Shown one piece after another: positions 16,735 to 26,194 of a stretch of DNA of 64,000 nucleotides. The translations under genes and the position numbers were made by a program. The notes beneath the pieces were generated by a model, which was not told the DNA's origin, made no database searches, and saw only the letters and a program-made list of their open reading frames with translations. Source of the DNA: Aggregatibacter segnis ATCC 33393 (GTDB lineage: Bacteria > Pseudomonadota > Gammaproteobacteria > Enterobacterales > Pasteurellaceae); NCBI RefSeq assembly GCF_000185305.1, contig NZ_GL622200.1:931703-995702 (forward strand). Reading direction: 5' to 3'. How positions within the stretch are numbered: the stretch's first letter is position 1; each line of letters opens with the position of its first letter.

Positions 16735-19200
16735 ATGATAATGGATAATTTCGATTCTCCATTCCTATATGATCGACCTGAAGTCAATGTCGATTCATTG
16801 AAAAAGACGATTGTTTATAAGCTGATTTTTTTAATTGGCCGCTCACCAAAAGAAGCGAGTCAACGGGATTGGCTAAACGCCACATTATATGCCGTACGTG
16901 ATTTCGTCACCGAAGGTTGGATTACCACTGCACGCGAAGCTAGAGCAGAAGACTCCCGCCGTGTTTATTATTTATCAATGGAATTTTTGATTGGTCGTAC
17001 CTTATCCAATGCCATGATCGCAGAAGGGTTGTATGACATCGCTAAAGAAGCCCTTTCCGAATTAAACGTTGATTTAGAAGAAATTATTGAAAAAGAAGTG
17101 GACCCGGGTTTAGGTAACGGTGGTTTAGGTCGTTTGGCTGCCTGTTTCATGGATTCTATTGCGACATTAGGTTTGCCGGGCATGGGGTACGGTATTCGTT
17201 ATGAATACGGTATGTTCCGTCAAAAAATTGAAGATGGCCAACAAGTTGAACGCCCGGATGCCTGGTTAGAAAAAGGGGCTCCTTGGGAATTTATTCGTCC
17301 GTCTAAACGTTTTACCGTTTCTTTCGGCGGTAATATTCATTTTGAAGGCAAAAAATGTATCTGGAATAAAGGCGAAGAAGTGACCGCACTTGCTTATGAC
17401 CAAGTGATTCCAGGCTATAAAAATGATTCTGCGGCCACATTACGTTTGTGGTCTGCTCATGCCGGTGAACTTTTCAACTTAGAAGACTTTAACCGCGGTC
17501 AACACATTGCTGCCGTGGAAAGCCGCGCCTCTATTAAAAATCTTTCTCGTGTGCTTTATCCGGATGATTCCACTTGGAATGGCCGTGAATTGCGCTTACG
17601 TCAAGAATACTTCTTGGTTTCCGCTTCATTGCAAGACATTATCCGTCGCCATAAACGTACCCATGACAGCATGGAAAATTTAGCGGATAAAGTGGCAATT
17701 CATTTAAATGATACTCACCCGGCATTAGCGATTCCTGAGTTAATGCGCATTTTAATTGATGAAGAAGGCTTTGAATGGCAAAAAGCCTGGGATATGACCC
17801 GTCGCATTTTCTCTTATACTTGCCACACATTAATGTCTGAAGCGTTAGAAACCTGGCCGGTAGAAATGATGGCGAAAATCTTACCGCGTCATTTACAAAT
17901 GATTTTTGAAATTAACGATCATTTCTTGGAATACGTCAAAACCTACATCACTACCGACGTAGATTTCATTCGTCGCGTTTCTTTAGTAGAAGAAGGGTAT
18001 CAACGTAAAGTTCGCATGGGTTGGTTATCCGTGGTTGGTTCGCACAAGGTCAACGGTGTTGCGGCAATTCATTCCGACTTAATGGTGACATCTACTTTTT
18101 CGGATTTCGCGCGTATTTATCCGGAACGTTTCACTAATGTGACTAATGGTATTACCCCGCGTCGTTGGCTTGCTGTGGCAAACCCACAATTAGCGTCGTT
18201 ATTTGATAAATATATCGGTTCTGATTGGCGTTGCGATTTAAGCCAAATCGAAAAATTAAAACAATACGCCCATGAAGCAGATTTCAAACACGCCATTGCC
18301 GATATTAAATTTGCAAATAAAGTGAAATTGGCAAATTACGTGAAGAAAACGTTAAACATTGATTTGGATCCCCATGCGTTATTTGACGTTCAAGTAAAAC
18401 GTATTCACGAATATAAACGTCAAATTTTGAACGTGTTGCATATTATTGCTCGTTACAACGCCATGTTAGAGCATCCGGAAAAAGATTGGCAACCTCGTGT
18501 GTTTATCTTAGCTGGTAAAGCAGCATCGGCGTATTATGCAGCGAAACAAACCATCCATTTAATTAATGATGTTGCGAATGTCATCAATAACGATGGCCGT
18601 TTGGGTGGCCGCTTAAAAGTGGTCTTCATCCCGAACTACAGCGTAAGCTTGGCTCAATTGATCATTCCGGCTGCAGATATTTCTGAACAAATTTCTTTAG
18701 CAGGTACGGAAGCCTCCGGTACCAGTAACATGAAATTTGCATTAAATGGTGCATTAACCTTGGGTACATTGGATGGTGCAAACGTAGAAATTTTGGAAAA
18801 TGTCGGCAAAGACCACATCTTTATTTTCGGTAATACCGTAGAACAAGTAGAGAAGTTACGTCGCGACGGTTACTGTCCATTTAATTTCTATCAAGAGGAT
18901 GTGGAACTCAGAAACGTTGTTGATCAAATTATTAACGGCCGTTTCTCCGAAAACGATCCGAACCGTTATCAACAGCTATTACAGGGTTTACAATATCACG
19001 ATTTCTACCAAGCCTTTGCTGATTTCCGCAGCTATGTGGACGCACAAAAATTGGTGGATGAAAAATATAAAAACCGTGATGCATGGATTGATAGCACGAT
19101 TCAAAATATTGTTAACATGGGTTATTTCTCTTCCGACCGCACCATTAAGGAATACGCGGAAAATATTTGGCACATTGAGCCATTAAATCTCGAGAAATAA
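16735..19200 (+). CDS. glgP: Glycogen phosphorylase GlgP
   Basis: The 821-residue GT35 phosphorylase releases glucose-1-phosphate from glycogen. Seen: [12 protein letters not shown] near residue 125, HLNDTHPA near 325, and the pyridoxal-phosphate lysine region [14 protein letters not shown] near 660-675. E. coli GlgP is 815. TGAGGA precedes the ATG; an ATG six bases further on is a possible alternative start. It closes the cluster of synthesis and breakdown genes and is followed by a strong terminator. Confidence 0.97.
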   Translation: MIMDNFDSPFLYDRPEVNVDSLKKTIVYKLIFLIGRSPKEASQRDWLNATLYAVRDFVTEGWITTAREARAEDSRRVYYLSMEFLIGRTLSNAMIAEGLYDIAKEALSELNVDLEEIIEKEVDPGLGNGGLGRLAACFMDSIATLGLPGMGYGIRYEYGMFRQKIEDGQQVERPDAWLEKGAPWEFIRPSKRFTVSFGGNIHFEGKKCIWNKGEEVTALAYDQVIPGYKNDSAATLRLWSAHAGELFNLEDFNRGQHIAAVESRASIKNLSRVLYPDDSTWNGRELRLRQEYFLVSASLQDIIRRHKRTHDSMENLADKVAIHLNDTHPALAIPELMRILIDEEGFEWQKAWDMTRRIFSYTCHTLMSEALETWPVEMMAKILPRHLQMIFEINDHFLEYVKTYITTDVDFIRRVSLVEEGYQRKVRMGWLSVVGSHKVNGVAAIHSDLMVTSTFSDFARIYPERFTNVTNGITPRRWLAVANPQLASLFDKYIGSDWRCDLSQIEKLKQYAHEADFKHAIADIKFANKVKLANYVKKTLNIDLDPHALFDVQVKRIHEYKRQILNVLHIIARYNAMLEHPEKDWQPRVFILAGKAASAYYAAKQTIHLINDVANVINNDGRLGGRLKVVFIPNYSVSLAQLIIPAADISEQISLAGTEASGTSNMKFALNGALTLGTLDGANVEILENVGKDHIFIFGNTVEQVEKLRRDGYCPFNFYQEDVELRNVVDQIINGRFSENDPNRYQQLLQGLQYHDFYQAFADFRSYVDAQKLVDEKYKNRDAWIDSTIQNIVNMGYFSSDRTIKEYAENIWHIEPLNLEK

Positions 19201-19215
19201 TTTCCTGATAAAAAG

Positions 19216-19246
19216 AAACCCCATTTGAATCTGAATGGGGTTTTGT
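19216..19246 (+). terminator. Terminator after glgP
   Basis: AAACCCCATT (19216-19225) and AATGGGGTTT (19234-19243) form a perfect 10-bp stem with an 8-base loop and a T-rich tail. Confidence 0.92.
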
Positions 19247-19295
19247 TTTATGGGCTTAAAGTAACTAGAAAAACGTTTTGATTTTTGACCGCACT

Positions 19296-19904
19296 TTATG
19301 CTTTTTTGCCAGTATTTTTACGTCCTTTACGCCATTTCCAGACCAGATAGATTGCTAAAAGCGCAATTAAAATATAAATAATGGACTGTCCTTTTTTGAT
19401 TTGCTCATGTAGCCAATCCAAGTTACTTGCCCCGAAATCCCCTAAATAAACCCAAATAGGTACAGAAATAATGGCGGCAAAAAAATCTAATAAAAGAAAG
19501 CGAATAAAACTCACGCGACGGGTAATGCCGGCAACCATATAAATCGGTGCACGTAATCCCGGTAAAAAACGGGCAACAAATAAAACACGATTGCCATATT
19601 GTTCAAATTTGCTCCGAACCATACGTAAACGCTCTAAGGTTAAAAAGCGTCGAATAGGGCGGAAACGTAAAATTTTTGTGCCATAAATACGTCCCAGCCA
19701 ATACATAGTGCTATCACCTAAGAGGACACCAAATAGACTCACAACTAACATGATATGCACATTGGTATAACCCAAACCGGAAATAACACCACCGGACACT
19801 AAGGTAATGTCTTCGGGAATCGGCACGCCAAAACCACAAATAATCAAAACAAATAGCACGGCAAAATAGCCGTAATCACTAAAAAAGTTAATTAAAAATT
19901 CCAT
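19296..19904 (-). CDS. DedA-family membrane protein
   Basis: The 202-residue inner-membrane protein has four to five hydrophobic segments and the DedA/VTT signatures: a conserved GVPIPEDITLVSGG-type loop near residue 27 and the arginine-rich motif VARFLPGLRAPIYMVAG near 110. DedA proteins are linked to undecaprenyl-phosphate or phospholipid flipping and to proton-motive force upkeep. The C terminus is very basic. It is a single gene facing the convergent glgP; a USS lies at its 3' end. Which DedA paralogue it is cannot be told by eye. Confidence 0.9.
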   Translation of the reverse strand: MEFLINFFSDYGYFAVLFVLIICGFGVPIPEDITLVSGGVISGLGYTNVHIMLVVSLFGVLLGDSTMYWLGRIYGTKILRFRPIRRFLTLERLRMVRSKFEQYGNRVLFVARFLPGLRAPIYMVAGITRRVSFIRFLLLDFFAAIISVPIWVYLGDFGASNLDWLHEQIKKGQSIIYILIALLAIYLVWKWRKGRKNTGKKA

Positions 19905-19991
19905 CGAATACTCTTTTAACTCAATAAAAATAACGCCTTATTTTAGCCCGTTTTTTAGCGTAATATCTAGGAAAATTAACAAGATTTTCGT

Positions 19992-20086
19992 TTGCTTTAG
20001 CACCACGAATTCATTATAATGCACCACCTCAAAGTTCAGGCTTTGAGCAAAATTTGTGGAAATCGCTGGGTCGCCTGCGATTTTTT
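19992..20086 (+). promoter_or_regulatory. rplY promoter and structured leader with terminator-like hairpin
   Basis: TTGCTT (19992-19997), 17 bp and TATAAT (20015-20020) form a strong promoter. The roughly 90-base leader then has a hairpin CTCAAAG / CTTTGAG (20028-20047) and a second stem AAATCGC / GCGATTT (20060-20083) that runs directly into six T (20081-20086), as in an intrinsic terminator. L25 is reported to control its own synthesis through the rplY leader in E. coli; here the shape suggests attenuation or a translational operator. Structure is read by eye. Confidence 0.55.
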
Positions 20087-20117
20087 AATTTTAATCTTTA
20101 CAAAAGAGAACATAACA

Positions 20118-20405
20118 ATGGCATTTAAATTTAACGCTGAAGTTCGTACAGCGCAAGGTAAGGGTGCGAGCCGCCGCCTGCGTCATAACGGTCAAATTCC
20201 TGCTATCGTTTACGGTGGTAGCGAAGCACCGGTTTCTATCATCTTAAATCATGATGAAGTTAACAACGCTCAAGCACACGATGCATTCTATTCCGATGTG
20301 ATTACTTTAGTTATCGACGGTAAAGAAGTTGCAGTAAAAGTACAAGCAATGCAACGTCACCCGTTCAAACCAAAATTGGTTCACGTTGACTTCAAACGCG
20401 TTTAA
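20118..20405 (+). CDS. rplY: 50S ribosomal protein L25
   Basis: The 95-residue protein binds 5S rRNA in the large subunit. It has the short form of L25 (94 residues in E. coli), with [21 protein letters not shown] near residues 15-35 (split motif) and the C-terminal [15 protein letters not shown]. Start taken at the ATG of [11 protein letters not shown]; an in-frame ATG at 20019 lies inside the promoter/leader and is rejected. The gene is monocistronic between its promoter and a terminator. Confidence 0.97.
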   Translation: MAFKFNAEVRTAQGKGASRRLRHNGQIPAIVYGGSEAPVSIILNHDEVNNAQAHDAFYSDVITLVIDGKEVAVKVQAMQRHPFKPKLVHVDFKRV

Positions 20406-20410
20406 TCATG

Positions 20411-20437
20411 AAAAACTCCGAAATTCTCGGAGTTTTT
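20411..20437 (+). terminator. Terminator after rplY
   Basis: AAAAACTCCGA and TCGGAGTTTTT pair perfectly over a short loop and run into a T stretch. Confidence 0.92.
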
Positions 20438-20539
20438 TTATATTTAAAAAGATTGAACGCATCATTGCATGCTATGTCTAATGCCCCGTCTTTTGCTCGT
20501 AATAGAGTAATTTTCATCAACAATTAATAAGGATTTTTC

Positions 20540-21121
20540 ATGAACAAATTTACAAAAATTAGCGCGACCGCATTATTGGCTCTTTTCTTAACAGCTTGCG
20601 ACAAACCGGCAGACAAAGCACCAGAAGCGAAACCGGAAACAGCACAAACACAAGCCGCATCAGAAGTAAAAGTAGATGAAAAGGGTGATTATCAAAAATT
20701 AGTCGATTGGAACAAGGCACAAGAACAAACACAGTTACAATCACAACAAAAATTCCAACAAGATTTAGTGGCTGCAGTTCAAGCTCAAGATGAGAAAAAA
20801 GTGAAAGAAGCGATTGAAACATTTAATCAATCAGTAAAAGATACAATTACAAGCTTAGATGCATTAGATGTAAAAGCAGAATCAATTAAATCTATCAAAG
20901 AGCAAACAAAAAATGTATTAAGCTTGGCGAGTGGTTTATTGGTTGATCAGGCTAATATGAGTTTCACTAACCCGACACAAACACCGGAACAACAAAAAGC
21001 TTATGCAGAAAAAGCTGAAGCATTAAGAAATGCGATGACCGAGTTACAAAAACAAAGTGTCGAATTAGAACAAAAATTTAATCCTGCACCGGTAGCAGCG
21101 CCCGCACAAGACGCAAAATAA
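20540..21121 (+). CDS. Coiled-coil lipoprotein of unknown function
   Basis: The 193-residue lipoprotein has the lipobox LTAC with Cys20, followed by Asp21. In E. coli an aspartate at +2 keeps lipoproteins in the inner membrane, so inner-membrane anchoring is possible. The mature part is Ala/Pro/Glu-rich at first (residues 22-45), then almost wholly helical with many Gln, Lys and Glu (residues 50-180), as in a coiled coil. It has a good ribosome binding site (AAGGA) and its own terminator. I do not recognise a named family. Confidence 0.8.
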   Translation: MNKFTKISATALLALFLTACDKPADKAPEAKPETAQTQAASEVKVDEKGDYQKLVDWNKAQEQTQLQSQQKFQQDLVAAVQAQDEKKVKEAIETFNQSVKDTITSLDALDVKAESIKSIKEQTKNVLSLASGLLVDQANMSFTNPTQTPEQQKAYAEKAEALRNAMTELQKQSVELEQKFNPAPVAAPAQDAK

Positions 21122-21146
21122 TATTCTGACTTATTTATCTAAAAAT

Positions 21147-21183
21147 AAATCGCCTTATTGTTCCGCAGTAGGGCGATTTTTTT
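21147..21183 (+). terminator. Terminator after the coiled-coil lipoprotein
   Basis: AAATCGCC (21147-21154) pairs with GGCGATTT (21172-21179) and is followed by a T run. Confidence 0.85.
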
Positions 21184-21200
21184 ATATGAAATATACCTTG

Positions 21201-21250
21201 AAAACTCACCGCACTTTTCTAATTAAATCAAAAAAGTGCGGTGAGTTTTA
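21201..21250. repeat. Inverted USS pair with 18-bp arms
   Basis: Arms AAAACTCACCGCACTTTT and its reverse complement flank a 12-base AT loop. This is the longest perfect USS hairpin in the window and can end transcripts from either side. It separates the lipoprotein from the autotransporter pair. Confidence 0.88.
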
Positions 21251-21281
21251 TGTCAGTTTTTTTCCGAAACACTCCTTTGAT

Positions 21282-21310
21282 TTGTATTGGGGTGCATGGC
21301 GTGCTAGAAT
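21282..21310 (+). promoter_or_regulatory. Promoter of the first autotransporter gene
   Basis: TTGTAT (21282-21287), 17 bp, TAGAAT (21305-21310). A GAGGA ribosome binding site follows at 21335-21339. Promoter and binding site look intact although the start codon does not. Confidence 0.55.
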
Positions 21311-21343
21311 TTAGGACCTTTTTTAATTAAAGACGAGGATAAA

Positions 21344-23692
21344 ATAGAATTCAAACTTAATAAACTTACATTAGTTTTATTATCAGCTCCGCTTATTGCT
21401 CATGCAGGTATTTCTCATAACGGAAGTGAACATAATCTTCTTCCTTCTAATCTGGCTACAAATATAACCGATAATCAAGAGCACACTATAAATGGGCCTT
21501 TATCGATTTCGGAAGGGGCTAAAACAAACCCTAGCGGGCAAACCAAGGGTGAAATGACCATCGACAATGGTTCCAAATTAAACTCTACAGGTACAGTGTA
21601 TATTGGGAATCAAAACAATGACGGTTTCGGTGCTAAATTTACTGTCACTGGTGCTGGAAGTGAATTAAATGTAGGGGGGGAGTTAAATGTTGGTAACTAT
21701 AGTAATGCGAATCTCTCTATTTTAGAGGGCGGAAAGGTGACCTCAACATTTCATGGTAATCCTAACGCTCCTCACTTTTGGGGATGGTTTCTTCATAATG
21801 GAACGGCTCGAACAGCGATTGACACTAAAATTGTTATTGATGGTGAAGGTTCGGAACTTTCTTATCATAAAAACTCCTTAATTCGTGTAGTGGGTGGAGG
21901 TCATAAGGCAACAACCCTCGATTTGTTGATTTCTAATGGTGGTAAACTCAGCGCAGGTGTGTTGCAATTAGAATCTGGCACAGCCAATATCCAAATCGGG
22001 AACAAAAGTAAAGGTGGAACGCTAGATGTTAAACGTTTTACTATTGGTAGTGCAGATGTAAAATTCACCTTTGACCAAAATGATATGTTGAATTTTACCC
22101 CTATTATCCACACGCATCGTTCACTGAAAGAATCTCATGTTAATTTCATACAAAGTGGTTCTGGCACAACTTTATTTGCTCCAATAGGTATGAATAACGT
22201 GAATTCAAATGTAGACATTACTGATGGTACATTAAAAGTCGGTAGAGATAATGCATTCGGTAGAGATAATGCATTCGGTAACGATTCTGTTACCACTGAA
22301 GTGAATATTGGTGAGAAAGGTACATTAGCGTTAAACAATTTTAATGCCTCTGTTAGCACCATTAACAATCAAGGTACGCTTGATCTTACTTCAGATAATG
22401 CAGATAAAAAACTTACTGTTTATGGAGATTACAGTGGCGACGGAAAACTATTAGTGAAAACAATTTGGAATAATGCTAATAGCTCTTCTGATGTGCTAGA
22501 TATTAAAGGAACAGCAACAGGGAACACTGTTGTGTCAACCTCTACAGGTTTCATCGAAGGTGATGTAGTTCGTCAAACGAATCAAGATATTTATTCTGCA
22601 GATGTAGTTAAAGTTGCTGATGCAAATCATTCAGGTACCTTTACCGGCACAGCGAAAACAACCAATGCTAGTGAAGCACAATTAACTAAAAAAGATGCGA
22701 ATACTTATGCATGGACCTTAAAAGCACTTGGTCAAAATATTTATATTGAGCCTGCTACCGCTTATATTCAAATGCCTCGTGTCAATATGGAATTAGGCTA
22801 TAGCGTGTTGGATACCTTACACCAACGTCGTGGTGAAATTAGCCAATCACCAAATTCTGCCGTTTGGGCGCGAGTTTCCGGTAAACGTTTAGAAACTGAG
22901 GGTCGTACCCGTTTAGACGTTGACAGCTCACAATATATCGCACAAGTAGGTTACGACTTTAACCGTAGCGAAATGCAAAATGGTCTGCCACAATCTCTAA
23001 GTGGTGTATATTTTGCGTATTCTCGTGCAGATAGCCGTTTCTACGACCAATATCGTGCTGAAAACGGCGTTGTGGCTGCTGATAAATATACCGGTAAAGG
23101 TAAAACAACAGCAGCAAACATCGGTGTATATCACTTATACCGTGCACCAAATAATGCCTATGTGGACACCGTGGCGCAATTCTCTTACTTAACGAACAAA
23201 TATAACTTTGTATCTAATCCGGAAGTAAGACAACATGGTTGGAGCGGTGCGTTATCCGTTGAAGGTGGTCACAGCTTTGCATTGGGTAATTCCAACTGGC
23301 GCCTTGAACCACAAACCCAATTGGTTTACCAACGCTTGAAACTTCAATCGTTCTATCACGATGCAGACCGCCGTGTTGAACAAGGTACGGACAACAATTT
23401 ACGTGGACGTATCGGTGTGCGTTTAAGTCACAGTAAAGACTTCCAACGTAACCCAACCGTGTATTTTGTTGCAAACGTATGGCATGATTTTATTACTGCA
23501 AAATCTGTCTTAATCGGTGACACCAAATATAACGAAAATGATGCCCGCACTTGGTTGGAAGGCGGTGCAGGTTTAAATGTACCATTCGGTAACCATGCTA
23601 TTCATGCTGATCTTCGTTTAGAACATTCTCTAGGCAATAAAGGTAACCGTTCCGGTGCGAAAGCTGTATTAGGTTATAGTTACGCTTGGTAA
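21344..23692 (+). CDS. Autotransporter paralogue 1, start codon lost (ATA)
   Basis: The open frame encodes a complete type Va autotransporter: signal peptide (FKLNKLTLVLLSAPLIAHA), a passenger with repeats of the T5SS/PEP-CTERM-associated type (GSELNVGGELNVGNYSNAN near residue 105), and a ~300-residue beta-barrel ending in YSYAW. But where paralogue 2 has ATGAAGTTC, this copy has ATAGAATTC, and no ATG, GTG or TTG lies in frame until 21554, after the signal sequence. Either ATA initiates weakly (GAGGA is 5 bases upstream) or the gene is silent. A start at 21554 would give an unexported protein. Barrel DNA is nearly identical to paralogue 2. Confidence 0.75.
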   Translation: MEFKLNKLTLVLLSAPLIAHAGISHNGSEHNLLPSNLATNITDNQEHTINGPLSISEGAKTNPSGQTKGEMTIDNGSKLNSTGTVYIGNQNNDGFGAKFTVTGAGSELNVGGELNVGNYSNANLSILEGGKVTSTFHGNPNAPHFWGWFLHNGTARTAIDTKIVIDGEGSELSYHKNSLIRVVGGGHKATTLDLLISNGGKLSAGVLQLESGTANIQIGNKSKGGTLDVKRFTIGSADVKFTFDQNDMLNFTPIIHTHRSLKESHVNFIQSGSGTTLFAPIGMNNVNSNVDITDGTLKVGRDNAFGRDNAFGNDSVTTEVNIGEKGTLALNNFNASVSTINNQGTLDLTSDNADKKLTVYGDYSGDGKLLVKTIWNNANSSSDVLDIKGTATGNTVVSTSTGFIEGDVVRQTNQDIYSADVVKVADANHSGTFTGTAKTTNASEAQLTKKDANTYAWTLKALGQNIYIEPATAYIQMPRVNMELGYSVLDTLHQRRGEISQSPNSAVWARVSGKRLETEGRTRLDVDSSQYIAQVGYDFNRSEMQNGLPQSLSGVYFAYSRADSRFYDQYRAENGVVAADKYTGKGKTTAANIGVYHLYRAPNNAYVDTVAQFSYLTNKYNFVSNPEVRQHGWSGALSVEGGHSFALGNSNWRLEPQTQLVYQRLKLQSFYHDADRRVEQGTDNNLRGRIGVRLSHSKDFQRNPTVYFVANVWHDFITAKSVLIGDTKYNENDARTWLEGGAGLNVPFGNHAIHADLRLEHSLGNKGNRSGAKAVLGYSYAW
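21674..21680 (+). repeat. G7 homopolymer inside autotransporter 1
   Basis: Seven G in a row encode Gly-Gly in the passenger domain of an otherwise AT-rich gene. Runs of this kind can slip and switch a frame on or off. Paralogue 2 lacks it at the matching place. Confidence 0.8.
22241..22276 (+). repeat. 18-bp tandem duplication in autotransporter 1
   Basis: GGTAGAGATAATGCATTC occurs twice in a row, adding Gly-Arg-Asp-Asn-Ala-Phe to the passenger without a frame change. Paralogue 2 has a single copy, so this is a recent in-frame duplication. Confidence 0.95.
22772..23692 (+). repeat. Long direct repeat, barrel copy 1 (pair at 25250-26170)
   Basis: The 921 bp coding for the beta-barrel align without gaps, offset 2478 bp, with the 3' part of paralogue 2 at 25250-26170. 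Long stretches are identical at DNA level, including silent positions, while the passengers differ. The similarity goes on through the terminators. This is the mark of recent duplication or gene conversion. Confidence 0.92.
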
Positions 23693-23716
23693 TTCAAATA
23701 ACGAATATATAAAAAC

Positions 23717-23748
23717 AAAAACCACCTTCTGTTGAAGGTGGTTTTTTT
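23717..23748 (+). terminator. Terminator after autotransporter 1
   Basis: AAAACCACCTT and AAGGTGGTTTT form a perfect stem with a T tail. Its sequence is nearly the same as the terminator after paralogue 2. Confidence 0.92.
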
Positions 23749-23790
23749 ATTAAGAACTTTTATAAATTCCTTACAATACGTGTTGCTGAT

Positions 23791-23819
23791 TTGTTTACCT
23801 GATCTAAGAGTGATAAAAT
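23791..23819 (+). promoter_or_regulatory. Promoter of autotransporter 2
   Basis: TTGTTT (23791-23796), 17 bp, TAAAAT (23814-23819), followed by AAAGGA and the ATG at 23861. Confidence 0.55.
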
Positions 23820-23860
23820 CAACAATGATATATACAACAACAAAAGGACGAGAGAAAACT

Positions 23861-26170
23861 ATGAAGTTCAAACTTAATAAATTAACATTACTTTTATTAG
23901 CTGCCCCATTAGCAGCAAATGCAAGTGTTACTTGGTCTGGGACTAATGACGGAATTCCGGAAACCCTTGGAAAAGTCAATCCGGATACGGTTAACGGCTT
24001 AATTCAAGTTGGTACTGGTACTGGTAATGAAGGCAATCTTAGAATTGATGGAGGCTCTGTTGTAAATATACAAGGTACATTACATATAGCCAACCATCGC
24101 CAGTCTAAAGGAACTGTTGTCGTTGACGGGCAAGGCAGTAAACTCGTTGTAAACAGTAATGCCAATAATCCAATGAATATCGGTAACTTTGGTAATGGTA
24201 ATTTATATGTTTCCAATGGTGGGCAGGTAATCGGTGAATTCGAAGGAACTGAACCGACACCTCACTTTTGGGGATGGCTTCGTGATACCCCGGAAGATGT
24301 CACCAATACGGTAATTTCAGTCACAGGTAAAGGTTCATTGCTTCAGTACCCGAAAAATGCCGAAATCCGTGTTGCCGCCAGTGATTGGAGCTCTAAAACC
24401 AACACTGTTAATGTATTAGTTGCAGATGAAGGTCAACTTACTGCGGGGACATTAAGAGTAGGAAATGGTACAACCAACATCCAAATTGGTGATAACAACA
24501 AAGCAGGTACGTTTGATGTAGAAAAAATTAAACTTGAAGAGAATCCTCAAAAAGTCAAATTTGATTTCGCACAAACAGATAATTTTAACTTTACCCCTGA
24601 AATGACTTCAGCTTCGCCTACTACTAAGATTGTAGACTTTGTTCAAAGAGGTAGTGGCACCACTTTATTTGCACCAAGAAACATGAGTGGTGTTAATTCT
24701 AATGTAAATATTACTAACGGTACATTAAAAGTTGGTAGAGATAATGCTTTTGGCGACGCTTCCGTTAAAAGTAATGTTGATATCGGTGAGAAAGGGACAT
24801 TTGAGTTAAATAACTTTAATGCAACAGTAACCAACCTTAATAATAAAGGTACGCTTGATCTTACCTCTGAAAACGCAAATAAAACCCTTACCGTGGAAGG
24901 CGACTATCATTCTGATGGCGGTAAATTAATCGTAAAAACGACTTGGAATAATAACAATAGTAGTTCTGATACATTACATATTAAAGGTAAAGCAACAGGT
25001 CGCACTATTGTTTCAACTCGCAATGGTTTCATTGAAGGGGATGTACTTCGTCAGGCGCGGGAAAATATTTTTTCTGCAGATATGATTAAGATGGATGATC
25101 CTAATAGTGAAGCTATCTTTGAGGGTACAGCAAAAACCAGAAATGCGGATGAAGCGCAGTTAGCCAAGAAAAATGGCACAACTTATGCTTGGACATTAAA
25201 AGTACTTGGTCATGATATTTATATCGAACCGGCCACTGCGTATATCCAAATGCCTCGTGTCAATATGGAATTAGGCTATAGCGTGTTGGATACCTTACAT
25301 CAACGCCGTGGTGAAATCAGACAATCACCAAATTCTGCCGTGTGGGCGCGAGTTTCCGGTAAACGTTTAGAAACCGAGGGTCGTACCCGTTTAGACGTTG
25401 ACAGCTCACAATATATCGCACAAGTAGGTTACGACTTTAACCGTAGCGAAATGCAAAATGGTCTGCCACAATCTCTAAGTGGTGTATATTTTGCGTATTC
25501 TCGTGCAGACAGCCGTTTCTACGACCAATATCGTGCTGAACACGGTGAGCTTATTGCAGATAAATATATCGGTAAAGGTAAAACTACTGCGGCAAATATC
25601 GGTGTATATCACTTATACCGTGCACCAAATAATGCCTATGTGGACACAGTGGCGCAATTCTCTTACTTAACGAACAAATACAACTTTGTATCTAATCCGG
25701 AAGTAAGACAACATGGTTGGAGCGGTGCGTTATCCGTTGAAGGTGGTCACAGCTTTGCATTGGGTAATTCCAACTGGCGCCTTGAACCACAAACCCAATT
25801 GGTTTACCAACGCTTGAAACTTCAATCGTTCTATCACGATGCAGATCGCCGTGTTGAACAAGGTACGGACAACAATTTACGTGGACGTATCGGTGTGCGT
25901 TTAAGTCACAGTAAAGACTTCCAACGTAACCCAACCGTGTATTTTGTTGCAAACGTATGGCATGATTTTATGTCCGCAAAATCTGTTTTAATCGGTGATA
26001 AAAAATATGGCGAAAATGATGCCCGCACTTGGTTAGAAGGCGGTGCAGGTCTCAATGTACCATTTGGTAATCACGCTATTCATGCCGATCTTCGTTTAGA
26101 ACATTCTCTAGGCAGTAAAGGTACCCGTTCCGGTGCGAAAGCCGTGTTAGGTTATAGCTACGCTTGGTAA
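23861..26170 (+). CDS. Autotransporter paralogue 2, intact
   Basis: The 769-residue type Va autotransporter starts MKFKLNKLTLLLLAAPLAANA (signal peptide cut after ANA), followed by a beta-helix-type passenger (residues 22-450) with two or more repeats such as GQGSKLVVNSNANNPMNIG and GNLYVSNGGQV. A linker helix and a ~300-residue outer-membrane barrel ending in YSYAW follow. A frame open back to 23732 has no need of the earlier start; the chosen ATG has AAAGGACGAG in front and a matched signal peptide. No protease or esterase motif is seen, so adhesin or biofilm factor is the guess. Passenger shared in outline, not in detail, with paralogue 1. Confidence 0.9.
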   Translation: MKFKLNKLTLLLLAAPLAANASVTWSGTNDGIPETLGKVNPDTVNGLIQVGTGTGNEGNLRIDGGSVVNIQGTLHIANHRQSKGTVVVDGQGSKLVVNSNANNPMNIGNFGNGNLYVSNGGQVIGEFEGTEPTPHFWGWLRDTPEDVTNTVISVTGKGSLLQYPKNAEIRVAASDWSSKTNTVNVLVADEGQLTAGTLRVGNGTTNIQIGDNNKAGTFDVEKIKLEENPQKVKFDFAQTDNFNFTPEMTSASPTTKIVDFVQRGSGTTLFAPRNMSGVNSNVNITNGTLKVGRDNAFGDASVKSNVDIGEKGTFELNNFNATVTNLNNKGTLDLTSENANKTLTVEGDYHSDGGKLIVKTTWNNNNSSSDTLHIKGKATGRTIVSTRNGFIEGDVLRQARENIFSADMIKMDDPNSEAIFEGTAKTRNADEAQLAKKNGTTYAWTLKVLGHDIYIEPATAYIQMPRVNMELGYSVLDTLHQRRGEIRQSPNSAVWARVSGKRLETEGRTRLDVDSSQYIAQVGYDFNRSEMQNGLPQSLSGVYFAYSRADSRFYDQYRAEHGELIADKYIGKGKTTAANIGVYHLYRAPNNAYVDTVAQFSYLTNKYNFVSNPEVRQHGWSGALSVEGGHSFALGNSNWRLEPQTQLVYQRLKLQSFYHDADRRVEQGTDNNLRGRIGVRLSHSKDFQRNPTVYFVANVWHDFMSAKSVLIGDKKYGENDARTWLEGGAGLNVPFGNHAIHADLRLEHSLGSKGTRSGAKAVLGYSYAW

Positions 26171-26194
26171 TTTAAATAACGAATATATAAAGAC

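Noticed and set aside
20019-20117. Upstream extension of rplY
   Set aside because: The region holds the -10 box and leader hairpins; L25 starts at MAFKF.
21554-23692. Autotransporter 1 starting at the ATG at 21554
   Set aside because: This drops the signal peptide that is encoded in frame upstream and could not be exported; the reading frame clearly extends to 21344.
21282-26170. Tetranucleotide phase-variation repeats in the autotransporters
   Set aside because: No run of four or more short units was found; only the G7 tract and one 18-bp duplication.
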